A stretch of DNA of 64,000 nucleotides from Planctomycetota bacterium (lineage in GTDB: Bacteria; Planctomycetota; UBA8742; UBA2392). The translations under genes and the position numbers were made by a program. Below, piece by piece: positions 17,473-27,076 of this stretch. Below the pieces are notes generated by a model. It was given only the letters and a program-made list of their open reading frames with translations. It was not told the DNA's origin and made no database searches. The stretch is from assembly GCA_019636215.1 (NCBI GenBank), contig JAHBXZ010000016.1:1-64000 (forward strand), in the 5' to 3' direction. Numbering within the stretch: position 1 is the first letter of the stretch; each line of letters begins with the position of its first letter.

Positions 17473-19110
17473 CTATCTGCGCGACAATGGGACATCCAGC
17501 GGCGCTGGCAGGCGCGATCCGTTCACGCCAAGGCGGGCTCGATCGATCTCGTTCTCGGCCGCGATCTTCAGTTTCGCGCTAGCCTCCCACACGGCCAGAG
17601 GCTCACTCATGCCGCTGTGCATCAGCTCAAAACGGTACTCCCAGGCGTCATCCAGTGGCAGGGCTTTGGCCGTCAGGCTCAGCACGTGCCGAAAGCTGAG
17701 CGTCACGAAAGACTCTTCCACAACGGTGCGCTCGAGCCCCGGGATGCCCGGGTTTATCAGCGGTCCTCGCCCGACCTCGTGCCAGCCCGCAGATGGACGT
17801 TCTTTCTCGATCACGCGGCGAACTTCCGGCGACAGGCCGTCCAGCCGCAGATCCCGCTTTCCGCGCTTGACCACGCGAAGGGAACAGTCCTGAGCCTTCA
17901 ACCCGTGGTGCAGCACGAAAGAGGCATCCCATCGCACATCGGCCTGCAGCAGGGTGGTACCGCCGGCTTTGCGCGCTGTTGCCGTCGCGGTGGCAGTGTG
18001 CGTGAACTCGAACATCGGTGGTGCCTGTACGATCACCCAGTGCGAGAATCCACGATAGGTTGTCGTTTCCTTCTGCGCGTTGGTATAGCTGACCACCAGC
18101 CTGTACCGGTTCACACCAGGGCGGGCGCCCCTTAAGCGCATGTCGTTCCAGGGGTCGCCGGCATCGGGCACAGGGACATCAAAGGCCGTCAATACAGTCT
18201 CGGTATCTCCCTGCACGTGGGAATGTTCAACCTTCACCTTCATGCCGGCCAGCTTGGCCGGCAGTGTTTTTATCTGGAACGCCAGGTCTACATACCTGCC
18301 CGGCCGGGCCGAGTAGTCGCCATAGGCCAAGACCTTGTCGCAGCGTTCGCCCAGGAACGCCGCAAAGATCACCGGCACCTCGGTGTGCATGTCCTCGAAC
18401 TCGAGCGATGCACCATCCTGGGTGCTGCCCTCGCTGAAGTACACCCGCAGACGCGTGATCGCGACGGCCTGGTCCTCCATTTCCTTCTTGATCCTGGCCG
18501 GCACGTCCAGCGCAATCGCGTCGCCGTACTCGCGCGTGACGAGTTTTGGCGGGTGGTCGGGCCGCAGCTCGGGTTCAGGCTTTTCGGGCTTTGCCGAATC
18601 GCGGCCGAAGCCGGTCAGCCACATCGTGTCCTTGCCATCGGTAACCTGTTTGACCAGGCCACCACATGGCACCTGGGCTGAAGTCCAGACTTCGCCCTTG
18701 CTTGTCTCGTTGCCGCCGCCTGCCGTCCAGCTCGACACTTCGCAATTCAAGCTTTGGCCCGCAATCTCTATGCTGGCTTCGCGCCTTGTAATGGCCGCGC
18801 CAGGCGCTGCTGAAAAAACCGGGCGAATCTCCTCAGGCTTGCGGGTATGCACCCGCACCAGTGGCTCGCCACCGGCCCGCGGGATGATGTGGCGATAAGT
18901 GACCTGGCCTTCCTTGACCGCAACTACCTCCAGGCGAAGGCCGGGGCCGTCGGCCATGGCGTATTCGACCCAGTCGCCGGCCTTGGCTTGAGCCCAGGTG
19001 CCTGACGCAACCGGGGCTTCCTGCGCGCCTGTCGTTACGCCGGAGGCACCGAAAGTAACTGCCAAAAACAGCAAGATTGAGGGCAAAAGGCGGGTCACGG
19101 CTTTGCGCAT
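17473..19110 (-). CDS. secreted protein of unknown function
   Basis: 545 aa from MRKAVTRLLPSILLFLAVTFG, a clear signal peptide with AAAAGG before the ATG; the frame is open further upstream but overlaps the divergent gene. The mature protein is mostly beta-structure by composition: an N-terminal 'GDWVEYAM..G..L..EV' module, an acidic Pro/Glu linker near residue 170 and a larger C-terminal half with immunoglobulin-like strand spacing ('NRYRLVVSYTNAQKETTTYRGF'). Only a few cysteines. No catalytic motif recognised. It is probably exported and may sense or bind something at the envelope. Divergent from the ATP-grasp gene with ~97 bp between starts. Confidence 0.7.
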   Translation of the reverse strand: MRKAVTRLLPSILLFLAVTFGASGVTTGAQEAPVASGTWAQAKAGDWVEYAMADGPGLRLEVVAVKEGQVTYRHIIPRAGGEPLVRVHTRKPEEIRPVFSAAPGAAITRREASIEIAGQSLNCEVSSWTAGGGNETSKGEVWTSAQVPCGGLVKQVTDGKDTMWLTGFGRDSAKPEKPEPELRPDHPPKLVTREYGDAIALDVPARIKKEMEDQAVAITRLRVYFSEGSTQDGASLEFEDMHTEVPVIFAAFLGERCDKVLAYGDYSARPGRYVDLAFQIKTLPAKLAGMKVKVEHSHVQGDTETVLTAFDVPVPDAGDPWNDMRLRGARPGVNRYRLVVSYTNAQKETTTYRGFSHWVIVQAPPMFEFTHTATATATARKAGGTTLLQADVRWDASFVLHHGLKAQDCSLRVVKRGKRDLRLDGLSPEVRRVIEKERPSAGWHEVGRGPLINPGIPGLERTVVEESFVTLSFRHVLSLTAKALPLDDAWEYRFELMHSGMSEPLAVWEASAKLKIAAENEIDRARLGVNGSRLPAPLDVPLSRR

Positions 19111-19207
19111 GTGCGGCCTTTTCGTTCCAAGTCCAAGGGCTTCAGAATGTTGAAACGTTTCATCGCTGAACTTGCCGACAGAAAATGCGGCCGTAAAGTC
19201 CATTTCC

Positions 19208-20668
19208 ATGTCAAGTTCCGATGGATCGATCAAGCCAACACGGAAGATCGACCTCGCGGCCCAGATGCGGGACGACTTTCGCGCTGTGTTAAGGCGCAAC
19301 CCGATCCGCGCCCGCGAGGAAGACGTGCGTCTGGGCGACTTGCTTGCCCAGCGGGGGTTTCGGCTTGACGACCGCAAACTGCGCGGCATTCAGGCGCCTT
19401 GGCTGATTGACCCGACAGCCGTTCGCGCCTTGACGCGCGACGTCCGCGCGATCAGTTCACTGCTCGAGCAGGTGATTGAGCTGGCCCTGAGCAACGTCAC
19501 CTTGATGGCACAGATCGGCGTAACGCCGAACATCGAAGAACTTGTGCTGAACGACTCGCCCGGGCGGCTGGCCATTGAGTTTGCTCGCTACGACTTCATT
19601 CCTTCGCCCGGCGGCCCGCGCATCCTTGAGTTCAACGTGGACAGCCCGGCCGGGGCAGCCTTTTCCAACGTGCTGGACACCGCATTTCAGGGCACCGAGT
19701 CCGCGCGCGAGTGCGGTTTTCACAGCCTGTTTCCGAGTGCGCCCACGGTCGACCTTTACTGCGACGCCTTGCTGGCAGCATATTCCGAACACGCGCGAGC
19801 CACCGTCGAGAAGCCCAACGTTGCAATCGTGGACTTCGCGGGTGTGCCCACAACACCAGAACAGGAACTTGTGGCACAGTGCCTGCGCCAGCGCGGCTAC
19901 GTGGCCGACCTGGTGGACCCCCGAGAGTTCGAGTTTCACAAGGAAGACCGTGGCCTGTACCACAAGAACACGCGCTACCACCTTGTCTGCCGCCGCGCGC
20001 TGGTGCCCGAACTGGCCCGGCGCAGAGTGCTGGTTTCGCAGCTGATTCATGCCTTCCGGCATGGCGATGTCGTTGTCGTTAACCCGGTGCGGGCGCGCAT
20101 TGCCAGCAACAAGGGTGTCATGGAGCTGCTGACGTCGGCCGCCTTTGAAAGGTTCTTCACACCCGCCGAGAACCAGATCAAAGCCAGGTTGCTGCCCTGG
20201 ACGCGCAAGATGGTTGCCCGCAAGACTGACTTCCTGGGGCGCGAGATTGACCTGCTGGAGTTTGTCGCCCGGCACCCGGAGCGATTCGTGCTCAAGCCGG
20301 GCGGCGCCTATGGCGGCGAAAGTGTTGTGTTGGGACCTTTTGTAACGCGTGAAACCTGGCAGAAGGCCGTGGACGAAACCGTGCGCCAGGATGGAGTGGT
20401 GCAGGAGTATGTCACGGTGGCACGTCACTCGGTGCCCGTGCTTGAGGGCAGCACCTTCGCGGAACAGGACAAGTACTTGATCCTTGGCGCGTTCGCGGTG
20501 CGCGGCGAGTACGCTGGCTGCATCGGCCGCGTTAGTGACGACCCTGTTGTGAACGTCAGGCGCGGCGGCGGCGTGGTACCAGTGCTGGAGCTCGGCGGTC
20601 GCAGCAAGACCGGGCCGATTGAAGCCGCGCGCCCAAGGCGCAGGCGCACGACAGGGCAAGATCAGTAA
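19208..20668 (+). CDS. circularly permuted ATP-grasp protein (glutathionylspermidine synthase-like)
   Basis: 486 aa. Signature segments of the circularly permuted ATP-grasp family are visible: 'ILEFNVDSPAGAAFSNV' near residue 142, 'RIASNKGVMELL', the nucleotide-binding glycine loop 'LKPGGAYGGESVVLG' near 365 and the final 'RRGGGVVPVLEL'. Such enzymes make amide or ester bonds with ATP and an acyl-phosphate intermediate. There is no amidase domain as in GspA/GspS, and the substrate cannot be told. ATG 19208 is preferred; the frame is open from TTG 19172. It is followed after a 150 bp repeat-containing gap by a UbiA-type prenyltransferase gene on the same strand. The C-terminus is very basic. 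Confidence 0.75.
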   Translation: MSSSDGSIKPTRKIDLAAQMRDDFRAVLRRNPIRAREEDVRLGDLLAQRGFRLDDRKLRGIQAPWLIDPTAVRALTRDVRAISSLLEQVIELALSNVTLMAQIGVTPNIEELVLNDSPGRLAIEFARYDFIPSPGGPRILEFNVDSPAGAAFSNVLDTAFQGTESARECGFHSLFPSAPTVDLYCDALLAAYSEHARATVEKPNVAIVDFAGVPTTPEQELVAQCLRQRGYVADLVDPREFEFHKEDRGLYHKNTRYHLVCRRALVPELARRRVLVSQLIHAFRHGDVVVVNPVRARIASNKGVMELLTSAAFERFFTPAENQIKARLLPWTRKMVARKTDFLGREIDLLEFVARHPERFVLKPGGAYGGESVVLGPFVTRETWQKAVDETVRQDGVVQEYVTVARHSVPVLEGSTFAEQDKYLILGAFAVRGEYAGCIGRVSDDPVVNVRRGGGVVPVLELGGRSKTGPIEAARPRRRRTTGQDQ

Positions 20669-20715
20669 AAGCGGCAAGTCTGTGATCGACAGGCCGCAAG
20701 AACGGCAAATGACCA

Positions 20716-20780
20716 GTGACCAACACCCAATGACCAGTGCCCGGCCAAACAAGGAACATTGGCCATTGGTTGCTTGTCAC
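20716..20780. repeat. imperfect inverted repeat with internal direct repeats
   Basis: A 24-base arm at 20716-20739 and its imperfect reverse complement at 20757-20780 match at 18 of 24 positions around a 17-base loop. The left side also contains AATGACCAGTG twice (20708-20718 and 20729-20739), 21 bases apart. Composition is much more AT-rich than the flanking genes. It fills most of the gap between the ATP-grasp and UbiA genes and looks like a small REP/MITE-type intergenic element or an RNA hairpin. Confidence 0.6.
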
Positions 20781-20818
20781 TTGCTTTTAAGGATGCCGCG
20801 ACCCAGCGCTCTGCGGAC

Positions 20819-21799
20819 ATGTCGGTGAAACTCCTGCCCCTGTTGAAGCTCGTGCGACTTTCGGCCCTGCCTTCGGCGCTGGCCGATGTGTTCGGCGGCA
20901 TGGCGCTGGTGGTCGCGCTGGGCCCCTCCATGAGCCTGTGGAATGTCGGCGCGGCCAAGCTGCCGTGGCTGCTGCTGGCTACCTGCGGCATCTACCTGGG
21001 CGGCATGGCAAGCAACGACCTGTTGCACGCGCGCAAAGACGCACTGCTTGGCAAGAAGCGTCCGATTGTTACGGGCGAAGTGAGTTTCAAAGCGGCCTGG
21101 ACGGCTACCTGTCTGTTGTATGCCGCCGGCCTTGCAGGAGCGATCCTTGCCGGGTGCGCGGGCCCGGCGCTGCTGCTGATTGCCCTGACGCTGCTTTACA
21201 ACTGGCTTGCGCGCGGGCGCGTTGTCGGCGTAACCGTCAGGCAGCCCATCGGGATGTCGATTGCCGCTGTGGCTGTAATCGCGCTTTGCCGCGCCGTCCA
21301 CGTGCTGTTGCCGCTTATTGCGCACATGCCGCCGAGTTCCTCCCCTGACCGGCTGGTTGGGACAATTGCCGTGCTGTTTGCCGCCAGCGTGTTTGTCTAC
21401 TTCGCGCTGGTGACAATCATTTCGCTGTTCGAAGACACTGGCGGTGGTCGCGCGGCGTTGCATGCGGTGCAGATTCTGCTGATGCCGGTGCCACTTGCCT
21501 TGCCGATTGTGATTCTGGCCCGGCCGGGAACAGCAGCCAGTTATGTGCTTGGCGTTCTCTCGCCACTGCTGATCGCCGCGGCCCTGTTGTTGGGCCTGTG
21601 GAAGGCGCTGGATGTCGCGCGGGAATCCCCCACGCCGCCCAACCTGGGCAAGGCCGTGGGCGCGGGCATTCGCGGCGAATGCTTGCTCATGGCTGCGTTT
21701 GCGCTGGCGCTGGTGCCAATCCAGCCCTGGTGGGGCTTTAGTGCCCTGGCCATGTACCCGGCAGGCCGGATTATGGCCCGCTGGATCAGCCCGACGTAA
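20819..21799 (+). CDS. UbiA-family prenyltransferase, EboC-like
   Basis: 326 aa, about nine hydrophobic helices. The N-terminal 'LVRLSALPSALADVFGGMAL' and the first acidic motif 'NDLLHARKDALLGKKRPIVTGEVS' (N-D...D...RP) match UbiA-type aromatic prenyltransferases and most resemble EboC of the eustigmatophyte/bacterial ebo clusters. The second acidic motif is weak (FEDTGGG), which is common in this subgroup. Its lipid and acceptor substrates are unknown. Other ebo genes (TatD-like, EboD, EboE) were not found here. ATG 20819 is chosen; the frame extends to 20759 into the repeat. Convergent with argB across 84 bp. Confidence 0.75.
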   Translation: MSVKLLPLLKLVRLSALPSALADVFGGMALVVALGPSMSLWNVGAAKLPWLLLATCGIYLGGMASNDLLHARKDALLGKKRPIVTGEVSFKAAWTATCLLYAAGLAGAILAGCAGPALLLIALTLLYNWLARGRVVGVTVRQPIGMSIAAVAVIALCRAVHVLLPLIAHMPPSSSPDRLVGTIAVLFAASVFVYFALVTIISLFEDTGGGRAALHAVQILLMPVPLALPIVILARPGTAASYVLGVLSPLLIAAALLLGLWKALDVARESPTPPNLGKAVGAGIRGECLLMAAFALALVPIQPWWGFSALAMYPAGRIMARWISPT

Positions 21800-21883
21800 C
21801 CAAGGCAAGGCGAGGGAAAGCTGGAAGGGGATGGAAAGAGAAAATCACAGCGAGCCTGCCGCACTTTCCACTCCGGCCTTGGG

Positions 21884-22798
21884 CTAGCCGCGTTCCAGGT
21901 ATTCCTTCTCGGCGGCGGCGTCGATGATCATGGTGCCTTTGCCCTTGAGCGTGAATACTTCCGTCAGCAGTGAATGGGGCGTCAGGCCGTTGATCAGGTG
22001 CGCGCGTTTCACGCCGCCGCGGATGGCCTCAATCACCCCCTGCAGCTTGGGGATCATCCCCTTGGTGATGGTTCCTGACTTCATGAGGTCTTCGGCCTGC
22101 GGCACGGTCATGTAGATGTACCGGCTTTCGGGGTCTTTCACATCGCGCAGCACGCCGTTGGTGTTGCTGAGCACAATCAGCTTTTCGGCCTGCATTTCGG
22201 CGGCCAGCGTGCAGGCCACAGTGTCGGCGTTGATGTTCAGGATGTGCCCGTCGTCGTCGCAGGCCAGCGGGCTGAGCACCGGCACATAGCGGTTCTCGAC
22301 CAGCGTGCGCACCAGCGCCGGGTTGCAGTCGCGGATGTCGCCCACATTCTTGAAGTCAACAATCGACTTTTCGCCGGTCTCGGGGTCGGTCATCTCCCTG
22401 GGCGGGCGCTTGGATGCTGTCAGCACTTCGCCATCCAGGCCGCTGAGGCCCACCGGCAGCACGCCGTGGCGCCGGATCGCGGCAAGGATGTCGGTATTGA
22501 TGCTGCCGGCAAACACCATCTTTGCCATCTCGAGTGTTGCGTCGTCGGTGATGCGTCGCCCGGCGACCTTTTCGGGCTTCACGCCCATTTTGTCGCTGAC
22601 TTCGTCAAGCTGAGGCCCGCCGCCGTGAACCACAACAACGCGAATGCCAAGCTGCGAAAGCATCGCGATGTCCTGGGCGAAGACATCAAGTGCATCGGGC
22701 GTCTTGGCGATCTCGCCGCCGACCTTGACGACAAAGACCTTCTCGCGATAGCGCCGCAGATAAGGCAGCGCCTGCAACAAAAGTGCTACGTCTTCCAT
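21884..22798 (-). CDS. argB: acetylglutamate kinase
   Basis: 304 aa. Phosphorylates N-acetyl-L-glutamate, step two of arginine synthesis, in the cytosol. Amino acid kinase motifs are intact: 'VVKVGGEIAK', 'VVVHGGGPQ', 'GLSGLDGEV', 'NINADTVA' and 'GGVKRAHLING'. An insert relative to short ArgB proteins contains 'PPREMTDPETGEKSIVDFKNVGDI', which is common in cyclic ArgB variants. The start MEDVALLLQALPYL matches the family; longer frames run into the divergent transketolase promoter. No other arg genes are adjacent. Confidence 0.95.
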   Translation of the reverse strand: MEDVALLLQALPYLRRYREKVFVVKVGGEIAKTPDALDVFAQDIAMLSQLGIRVVVVHGGGPQLDEVSDKMGVKPEKVAGRRITDDATLEMAKMVFAGSINTDILAAIRRHGVLPVGLSGLDGEVLTASKRPPREMTDPETGEKSIVDFKNVGDIRDCNPALVRTLVENRYVPVLSPLACDDDGHILNINADTVACTLAAEMQAEKLIVLSNTNGVLRDVKDPESRYIYMTVPQAEDLMKSGTITKGMIPKLQGVIEAIRGGVKRAHLINGLTPHSLLTEVFTLKGKGTMIIDAAAEKEYLERG

Positions 22799-22948
22799 TT
22801 CACGCACCGCGGGGAAAAGTGGGCCGTGGATTGTCGATTCCTGCGTACAGAAGGGAAGGGAGTCGGTTGCGGGACTGCCAACTCTCCACAAAGTTGCCGC
22901 GACCGGCAACGACCACTATACCCTTGCGCATCTGCCCGGGGTGACCCT

Positions 22949-23806
22949 ATGACAGCCGCCGCGATGACTACTCCAACGTTGAACTCTGATCTGCACCAGT
23001 CACTGGCCGAAACCGCCCGCCGTTTGCGAGTTTCCGTGGTCAAGATGCTGGCGAGGGCGGGGTCCGGGCACCCGGGCGGCAGCCTGGGAATGGCCGACAT
23101 TTTCACCGCGCTTTACTTCGGCGGCTTTGTCAGGCACGACCCGAAGGACCCGCTGTGGGCAGGGCGTGACCGGGTGGTGCTTTCCAACGGCCACATCTGC
23201 CCCATTCTGTATGCAGTGCTTGCCGAGCGCGGCTTTTTTCCACCACAGTGGCTGGACGACCTGCGCAAAATCGACGCCCATCTGCAAGGCCACCCGGCCA
23301 TGAACAAGACCCCCGGCGTGGAACTATCCACCGGCAGCCTTGGCCACGGGGTGTGCGGTGCGTTGGGCATGGCGCTGGCACTGCATGCCGATGGCAAGTC
23401 AAACCGCGTGTATGCGCTGCTGGGCGACGGCGAGTTGCAGGAAGGTTTGCCGTGGGAAGCCTTCATGGCCAGTGCCCATTACAAGGCCGACAACTTCTGT
23501 ATCATCATTGACCGCAACGATGCCCAGATTGATGGCCGCACCGTTGACGTCATGAACATTGACCCGCTGGATGCCAAGCTTCGGGCCTTCGGATTTCACA
23601 CTCTGACCATTGACGGCCACGACTTCGGCCAGATCTTTTCGGCCTTGAACGAAGCCGCGGCCACAAGGGGCAAGCCTACCGCCATCATCGCCAACACAGT
23701 GATGGGCAAGGGCGTCGGGTTCATGGAAAAAGACGGATACAAGTGGCACGGCAAAACGCCCAATGCCGAACAGGCCGCCGTGGCCCTGAAAGACCTTGGC
23801 GCGTAA
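22949..23806 (+). CDS. transketolase N-terminal subunit (split form)
   Basis: 285 aa; corresponds to the thiamine-diphosphate-binding half of transketolase. Motifs: 'AGSGHPGGSLGMADI', 'LSNGHICPILYA', 'ELSTGSLGHG' and the ThDP/Mg site 'LLGDGELQEG' followed by 'IIDRND'. Split transketolases need a separate C-terminal (pyrimidine-binding) subunit, normally the next gene. Here the next gene is a convergent kinase, so the partner must lie elsewhere. The start at 22949 (MTAAAMTTPTL) is chosen; the long open frame leftward to 22244 is antisense to argB and not coding. Divergent from argB with 150 bp between starts. Confidence 0.92.
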   Translation: MTAAAMTTPTLNSDLHQSLAETARRLRVSVVKMLARAGSGHPGGSLGMADIFTALYFGGFVRHDPKDPLWAGRDRVVLSNGHICPILYAVLAERGFFPPQWLDDLRKIDAHLQGHPAMNKTPGVELSTGSLGHGVCGALGMALALHADGKSNRVYALLGDGELQEGLPWEAFMASAHYKADNFCIIIDRNDAQIDGRTVDVMNIDPLDAKLRAFGFHTLTIDGHDFGQIFSALNEAAATRGKPTAIIANTVMGKGVGFMEKDGYKWHGKTPNAEQAAVALKDLGA

Positions 23807-23815
23807 CAACCGTTG

Positions 23816-26800
23816 CTAGCGCACGTCAAAATACTTGGCCAGCTGGGGGTCGGTGATCAATGGTGCAAGGAACTCGTCACCCAGCACCCGCGGCCGGTTG
23901 AGATAGCCGTCGTCAAAGGCCTGCTTCAGGCACAGCACGGCAAGCGTTCGTTTGCCCATCGACCGGTTTGGCGGAAGATCCCGGGCCTGGCGAGCATAAC
24001 CGATTGCACGCAGCACCTGGTCCGCCGGAGAGGCGTAGTCAAGAATCTCCTGCCTTCGCATCTTGTCCGTATCCAGCAGAGAGATGAAGCGCTCGGGTTC
24101 CGCACCCGCCACGGCCAGAATCCGCCCCAGGTCAAAGCGGTGGCGGGCCGGCGGGAAACTGTTGCCGGCCAGCAGAACCGGGTAACGACGAGCGTCATCG
24201 GCCCAGTCTCGCAGGGTGGGCCGATAGTCTTCCGATATCAGCAGTGGTGACTCTTCCAATGCGCGCAGCAGCGCCAGCGCGTCCTCAAAGCGTGCCAGCA
24301 TGGTCAACGCGCGCCCCTTGAACAACAAGACCACCGGAGGCGTTGCCGGTCCGGACTGCGCGGCAATGGTGTCACACAGCAGTTCCAGCTGGCGATACTC
24401 ATGATCGCGCAACAGCACACCTGCAGCATTGACGAACGTGCGCACCCCATGCGGCGTGCTTTCATGCAGTGCCGCCAGCACCAGTGCAGTCATGCGCGTG
24501 TACTCGCCCGTACTCGCCGTCAACTCAACTTCAATCAGGTCAATCGCGTGGTTGTCCAGGCCGCTTTGTGACTTGCGCATGGCGTCCAGGTGGCGCATTG
24601 CCGCCACAGTCTGACCTTCGCGCACATGAATGCGCAGCATCAGCTTGTGTGCGTCGGCATAGCCCGGGTTGAGACGAACCGCGGCTTCAAGATCCGCGAT
24701 TTCGGCGGCGGCATTGCGTTCACTCTCACTGCTGAAGCGCAAAGTCGCCCTCGAGAAGTAGCCGCGAGGGTCATAGGGAAACTGTGATGTGAACCGGTCC
24801 CACAGCGCAATGCCTGCGCGTTCACGCCCGGACTCACGGCGGCCGATCTCGCGCACCTCCAGCCATGTAAGCAGCGGCAGGTTGGGCTTCAGCTCGCGCG
24901 CGCGCTGAAGGTAACTGCGGCCCATCACGCGCGGCGATGCGCCGGCATCTTCATCCACGATCGCCAGCAGCGTGTAAACCTCCCACAGCGGCACACCTTC
25001 GCCTTCGATGGCGGCAAGCTTCTCGCTGGCCTCGCGGCTGGCCTTGATGAATTCCTGCAGCGTTGCCGTGCGGTAGCTCTCGCCAAGATCCAGCAGCACC
25101 TGGGCAATCCGCGCGTAGTTGCTGCCGGGCTCGGCGGCATCACGCACCGGCGCGAAGCGACGGAATACTTCGTCAAAGTTTGCGCTCAGTCCCTCGCGCA
25201 GAACCTTGCGCTGGAAGTCGTACATGGCAAACGCCATCAGCGCCTCAACGTGTCCGCGGCCGGTCTGGGCTGCCGTCAGCGCATCGCCGCGCGCGTAGTG
25301 GTACAGCGCCTCGTCGTCAAAGCCCAAGTCCGCCAGAATGCCCGCAAGTTCCAGGTGTGCCTCCACGAAACTGGGGTCAAGGCGAATGGCGCGCTGGTAA
25401 AGCCCGACCGAAAGCCGCCACGTTTCCGCCCGGATGCCCCAGTCCTGAAACGTTGCGCTTCTGGCCCGTAAGTCGGAAGCCTGGCTGTAAGGGCCGAACG
25501 CGGCCTTTCGGGCGTTGAGTGCCTCTGCCTCTTTGGCGTCGCGCTCGCGTTTTTCAGCCTCCAGTGTTGCCACGCGCTCGGCCTCTATGCGGGCCTTCAC
25601 TGCCTGGTCACGGGCTTCGGCCTCGGCGCGCAGCCGGCGCTGGGCCTCGTTTCGCGCGCCGGCTTCGGCCTCGGCGGTTTCCTCGGCCAGCCGTGCACGG
25701 TCTTCGGCGAACTTGGCGCGGGCAACCGCGGCCACCGCCCCGCCCAGCAGCACAAACACGATGGCCAAGGTCATGACGGCGGCGCGTGTCGGGTTGCGCC
25801 TGGCCCACTTGCTGAGAGACGTCCAGGGCGAATCCCTGTGCGCCGAGATTGGGCTGGCAGACAGATAGCCCTCAATGTCGCGCTTGAAGTCCGCCACACT
25901 GTTGTAGCGCAGCTCGCGCCGCTCCTTCATGGCTCGCATGGCAATGCTGACCAGTTCGCGGGGGTGTTTTCGGCCGCGCGCGATACCTTGCTCGCCAAAC
26001 GCGCGGCGCAGCTGGTCGTTGCGAAGCACAGCTTCCAGTTTTTCGCGTGGGGCCAGCAGCCTGTGTTCGCGGGCGTTGTCCAGGGCCTCGGTGATCGTGG
26101 CAGCCAGGAACGGCGGCACCAGGCACAGCATCTCGTACAGGATGCCGCCCAGGCAGAAGATGTCGGTCCGCTGGGTGATTTCCGCCACCAGTCCGCGCGC
26201 CTGTTCCGGAGACATATAGGCCGGTGTGCCGCTGATCGTGCCTTCGCGTGTGCCGCCGGTGTCGCCGTCGGTGCTGCCCAGGCTTACCGCCAGCTCGTAT
26301 TGCGGGGTGTCCTGTTTGGGGATTGCATCGGTTTTCTTGCCCGGTCGAATCTGTTTGGCCAGGCCCCAGTCCATGACCAGCACTTCGCCGAACTGCCCGA
26401 CCATGATGTTCTCGGGCTTCAGGTCGCGATGAACGATGCCCCGCGAGTGCGCGAACTCAATGGCGTCACAGATCTTCAGCAGAATCGACAACAGTCTCCC
26501 AGGCCCGAACTCCGCCAGGGTTGCGGCATGCCCCTGCCGCAGCTTGTCCATGATGTGTCGCAGGCTGCGGCCCTTTACGCGCTTCATCGTGAAGTAAACA
26601 CGACCCTGCGCATCCAGGCCAAGTTCATGCACGGGCACGATGTTCGGGTGTTCCAGCGAACCGGTCAGCTGGGCTTCGGCGATGAAGCGATTCACCGGCC
26701 CGGTGTCCATGGGCGAGCCGCTGTCGGTTTCGGCGCGGCGCGTGTCGCGCAAAAGCACCTTCATGGCGACGTTGCGGTCAAGATCGCTGTCCTGGACCTC

Positions 26801-27076
26801 CAGCACCGCGCCCATGCCGCCGCGGGCAATCTCGCCCAGCACCTTGTAGCGCTCAGACACATGGTGGCCGTGGGCCATTTCCTGCCGGTGTTCTTCGGCG
26901 GCCTTGCGTGCAAGCTTCTCGGAAAGGCCATCGAGGTCCAGCAGGGTACTGCCGCCTTCGTTGAAGGCCGTGCCGTCGCCGTCTGCACCCACGCGTTGCA
27001 TGGACGCCATGGACTCGAGCTCTAGAAAGCCCGTATCCAGTTTGAGGTCGTTGGTGATGGTCGACTGATCGTTCAT
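23816..27076 (-). CDS. receptor-type Ser/Thr protein kinase with TPR tail
   Basis: 1086 aa. Kinase domain at about 70-400: glycine loop GEIARGGMGAV, VAMKVL lysine, HRDLKPENI, a DWG in place of DFG (VMDWGLAK) and GTPAYMSPEQARG. A juxtamembrane stretch precedes one membrane helix (TRAAVMTLAIVFVLLGGAVAA, ~430-450), then an Arg/Glu/Ala-rich coiled coil (~455-520) and ~550 residues of TPR-like repeats. The TPRs would lie outside the membrane if the kinase is cytosolic. It probably senses and phosphorylates envelope-linked partners; no target is evident. Ten bases separate its stop from the convergent transketolase gene. The DWG kinase with TPR tail is typical of Planctomycetota-like genomes. Confidence 0.92.
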   Translation of the reverse strand: MNDQSTITNDLKLDTGFLELESMASMQRVGADGDGTAFNEGGSTLLDLDGLSEKLARKAAEEHRQEMAHGHHVSERYKVLGEIARGGMGAVLEVQDSDLDRNVAMKVLLRDTRRAETDSGSPMDTGPVNRFIAEAQLTGSLEHPNIVPVHELGLDAQGRVYFTMKRVKGRSLRHIMDKLRQGHAATLAEFGPGRLLSILLKICDAIEFAHSRGIVHRDLKPENIMVGQFGEVLVMDWGLAKQIRPGKKTDAIPKQDTPQYELAVSLGSTDGDTGGTREGTISGTPAYMSPEQARGLVAEITQRTDIFCLGGILYEMLCLVPPFLAATITEALDNAREHRLLAPREKLEAVLRNDQLRRAFGEQGIARGRKHPRELVSIAMRAMKERRELRYNSVADFKRDIEGYLSASPISAHRDSPWTSLSKWARRNPTRAAVMTLAIVFVLLGGAVAAVARAKFAEDRARLAEETAEAEAGARNEAQRRLRAEAEARDQAVKARIEAERVATLEAEKRERDAKEAEALNARKAAFGPYSQASDLRARSATFQDWGIRAETWRLSVGLYQRAIRLDPSFVEAHLELAGILADLGFDDEALYHYARGDALTAAQTGRGHVEALMAFAMYDFQRKVLREGLSANFDEVFRRFAPVRDAAEPGSNYARIAQVLLDLGESYRTATLQEFIKASREASEKLAAIEGEGVPLWEVYTLLAIVDEDAGASPRVMGRSYLQRARELKPNLPLLTWLEVREIGRRESGRERAGIALWDRFTSQFPYDPRGYFSRATLRFSSESERNAAAEIADLEAAVRLNPGYADAHKLMLRIHVREGQTVAAMRHLDAMRKSQSGLDNHAIDLIEVELTASTGEYTRMTALVLAALHESTPHGVRTFVNAAGVLLRDHEYRQLELLCDTIAAQSGPATPPVVLLFKGRALTMLARFEDALALLRALEESPLLISEDYRPTLRDWADDARRYPVLLAGNSFPPARHRFDLGRILAVAGAEPERFISLLDTDKMRRQEILDYASPADQVLRAIGYARQARDLPPNRSMGKRTLAVLCLKQAFDDGYLNRPRVLGDEFLAPLITDPQLAKYFDVR

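Noticed and set aside
21800-21883. CCAAGG/CCTTGG pair between the EboC-like gene and argB as terminator
   Set aside because: Only six or seven paired bases with a loop of about 70 bases; not a stable hairpin.
22244-22948. Long N-terminal extension of the transketolase subunit
   Set aside because: This part lies antisense to argB and lacks transketolase similarity. The family protein starts at or shortly after 22949.
25838-27025. 395-codon open frame antisense to the first Ser/Thr kinase; a similar one at 30178-31464 opposite the second
   Set aside because: Both mirror conserved kinase-domain sequence and have the composition of shadow frames; no start or ribosome site stands out.
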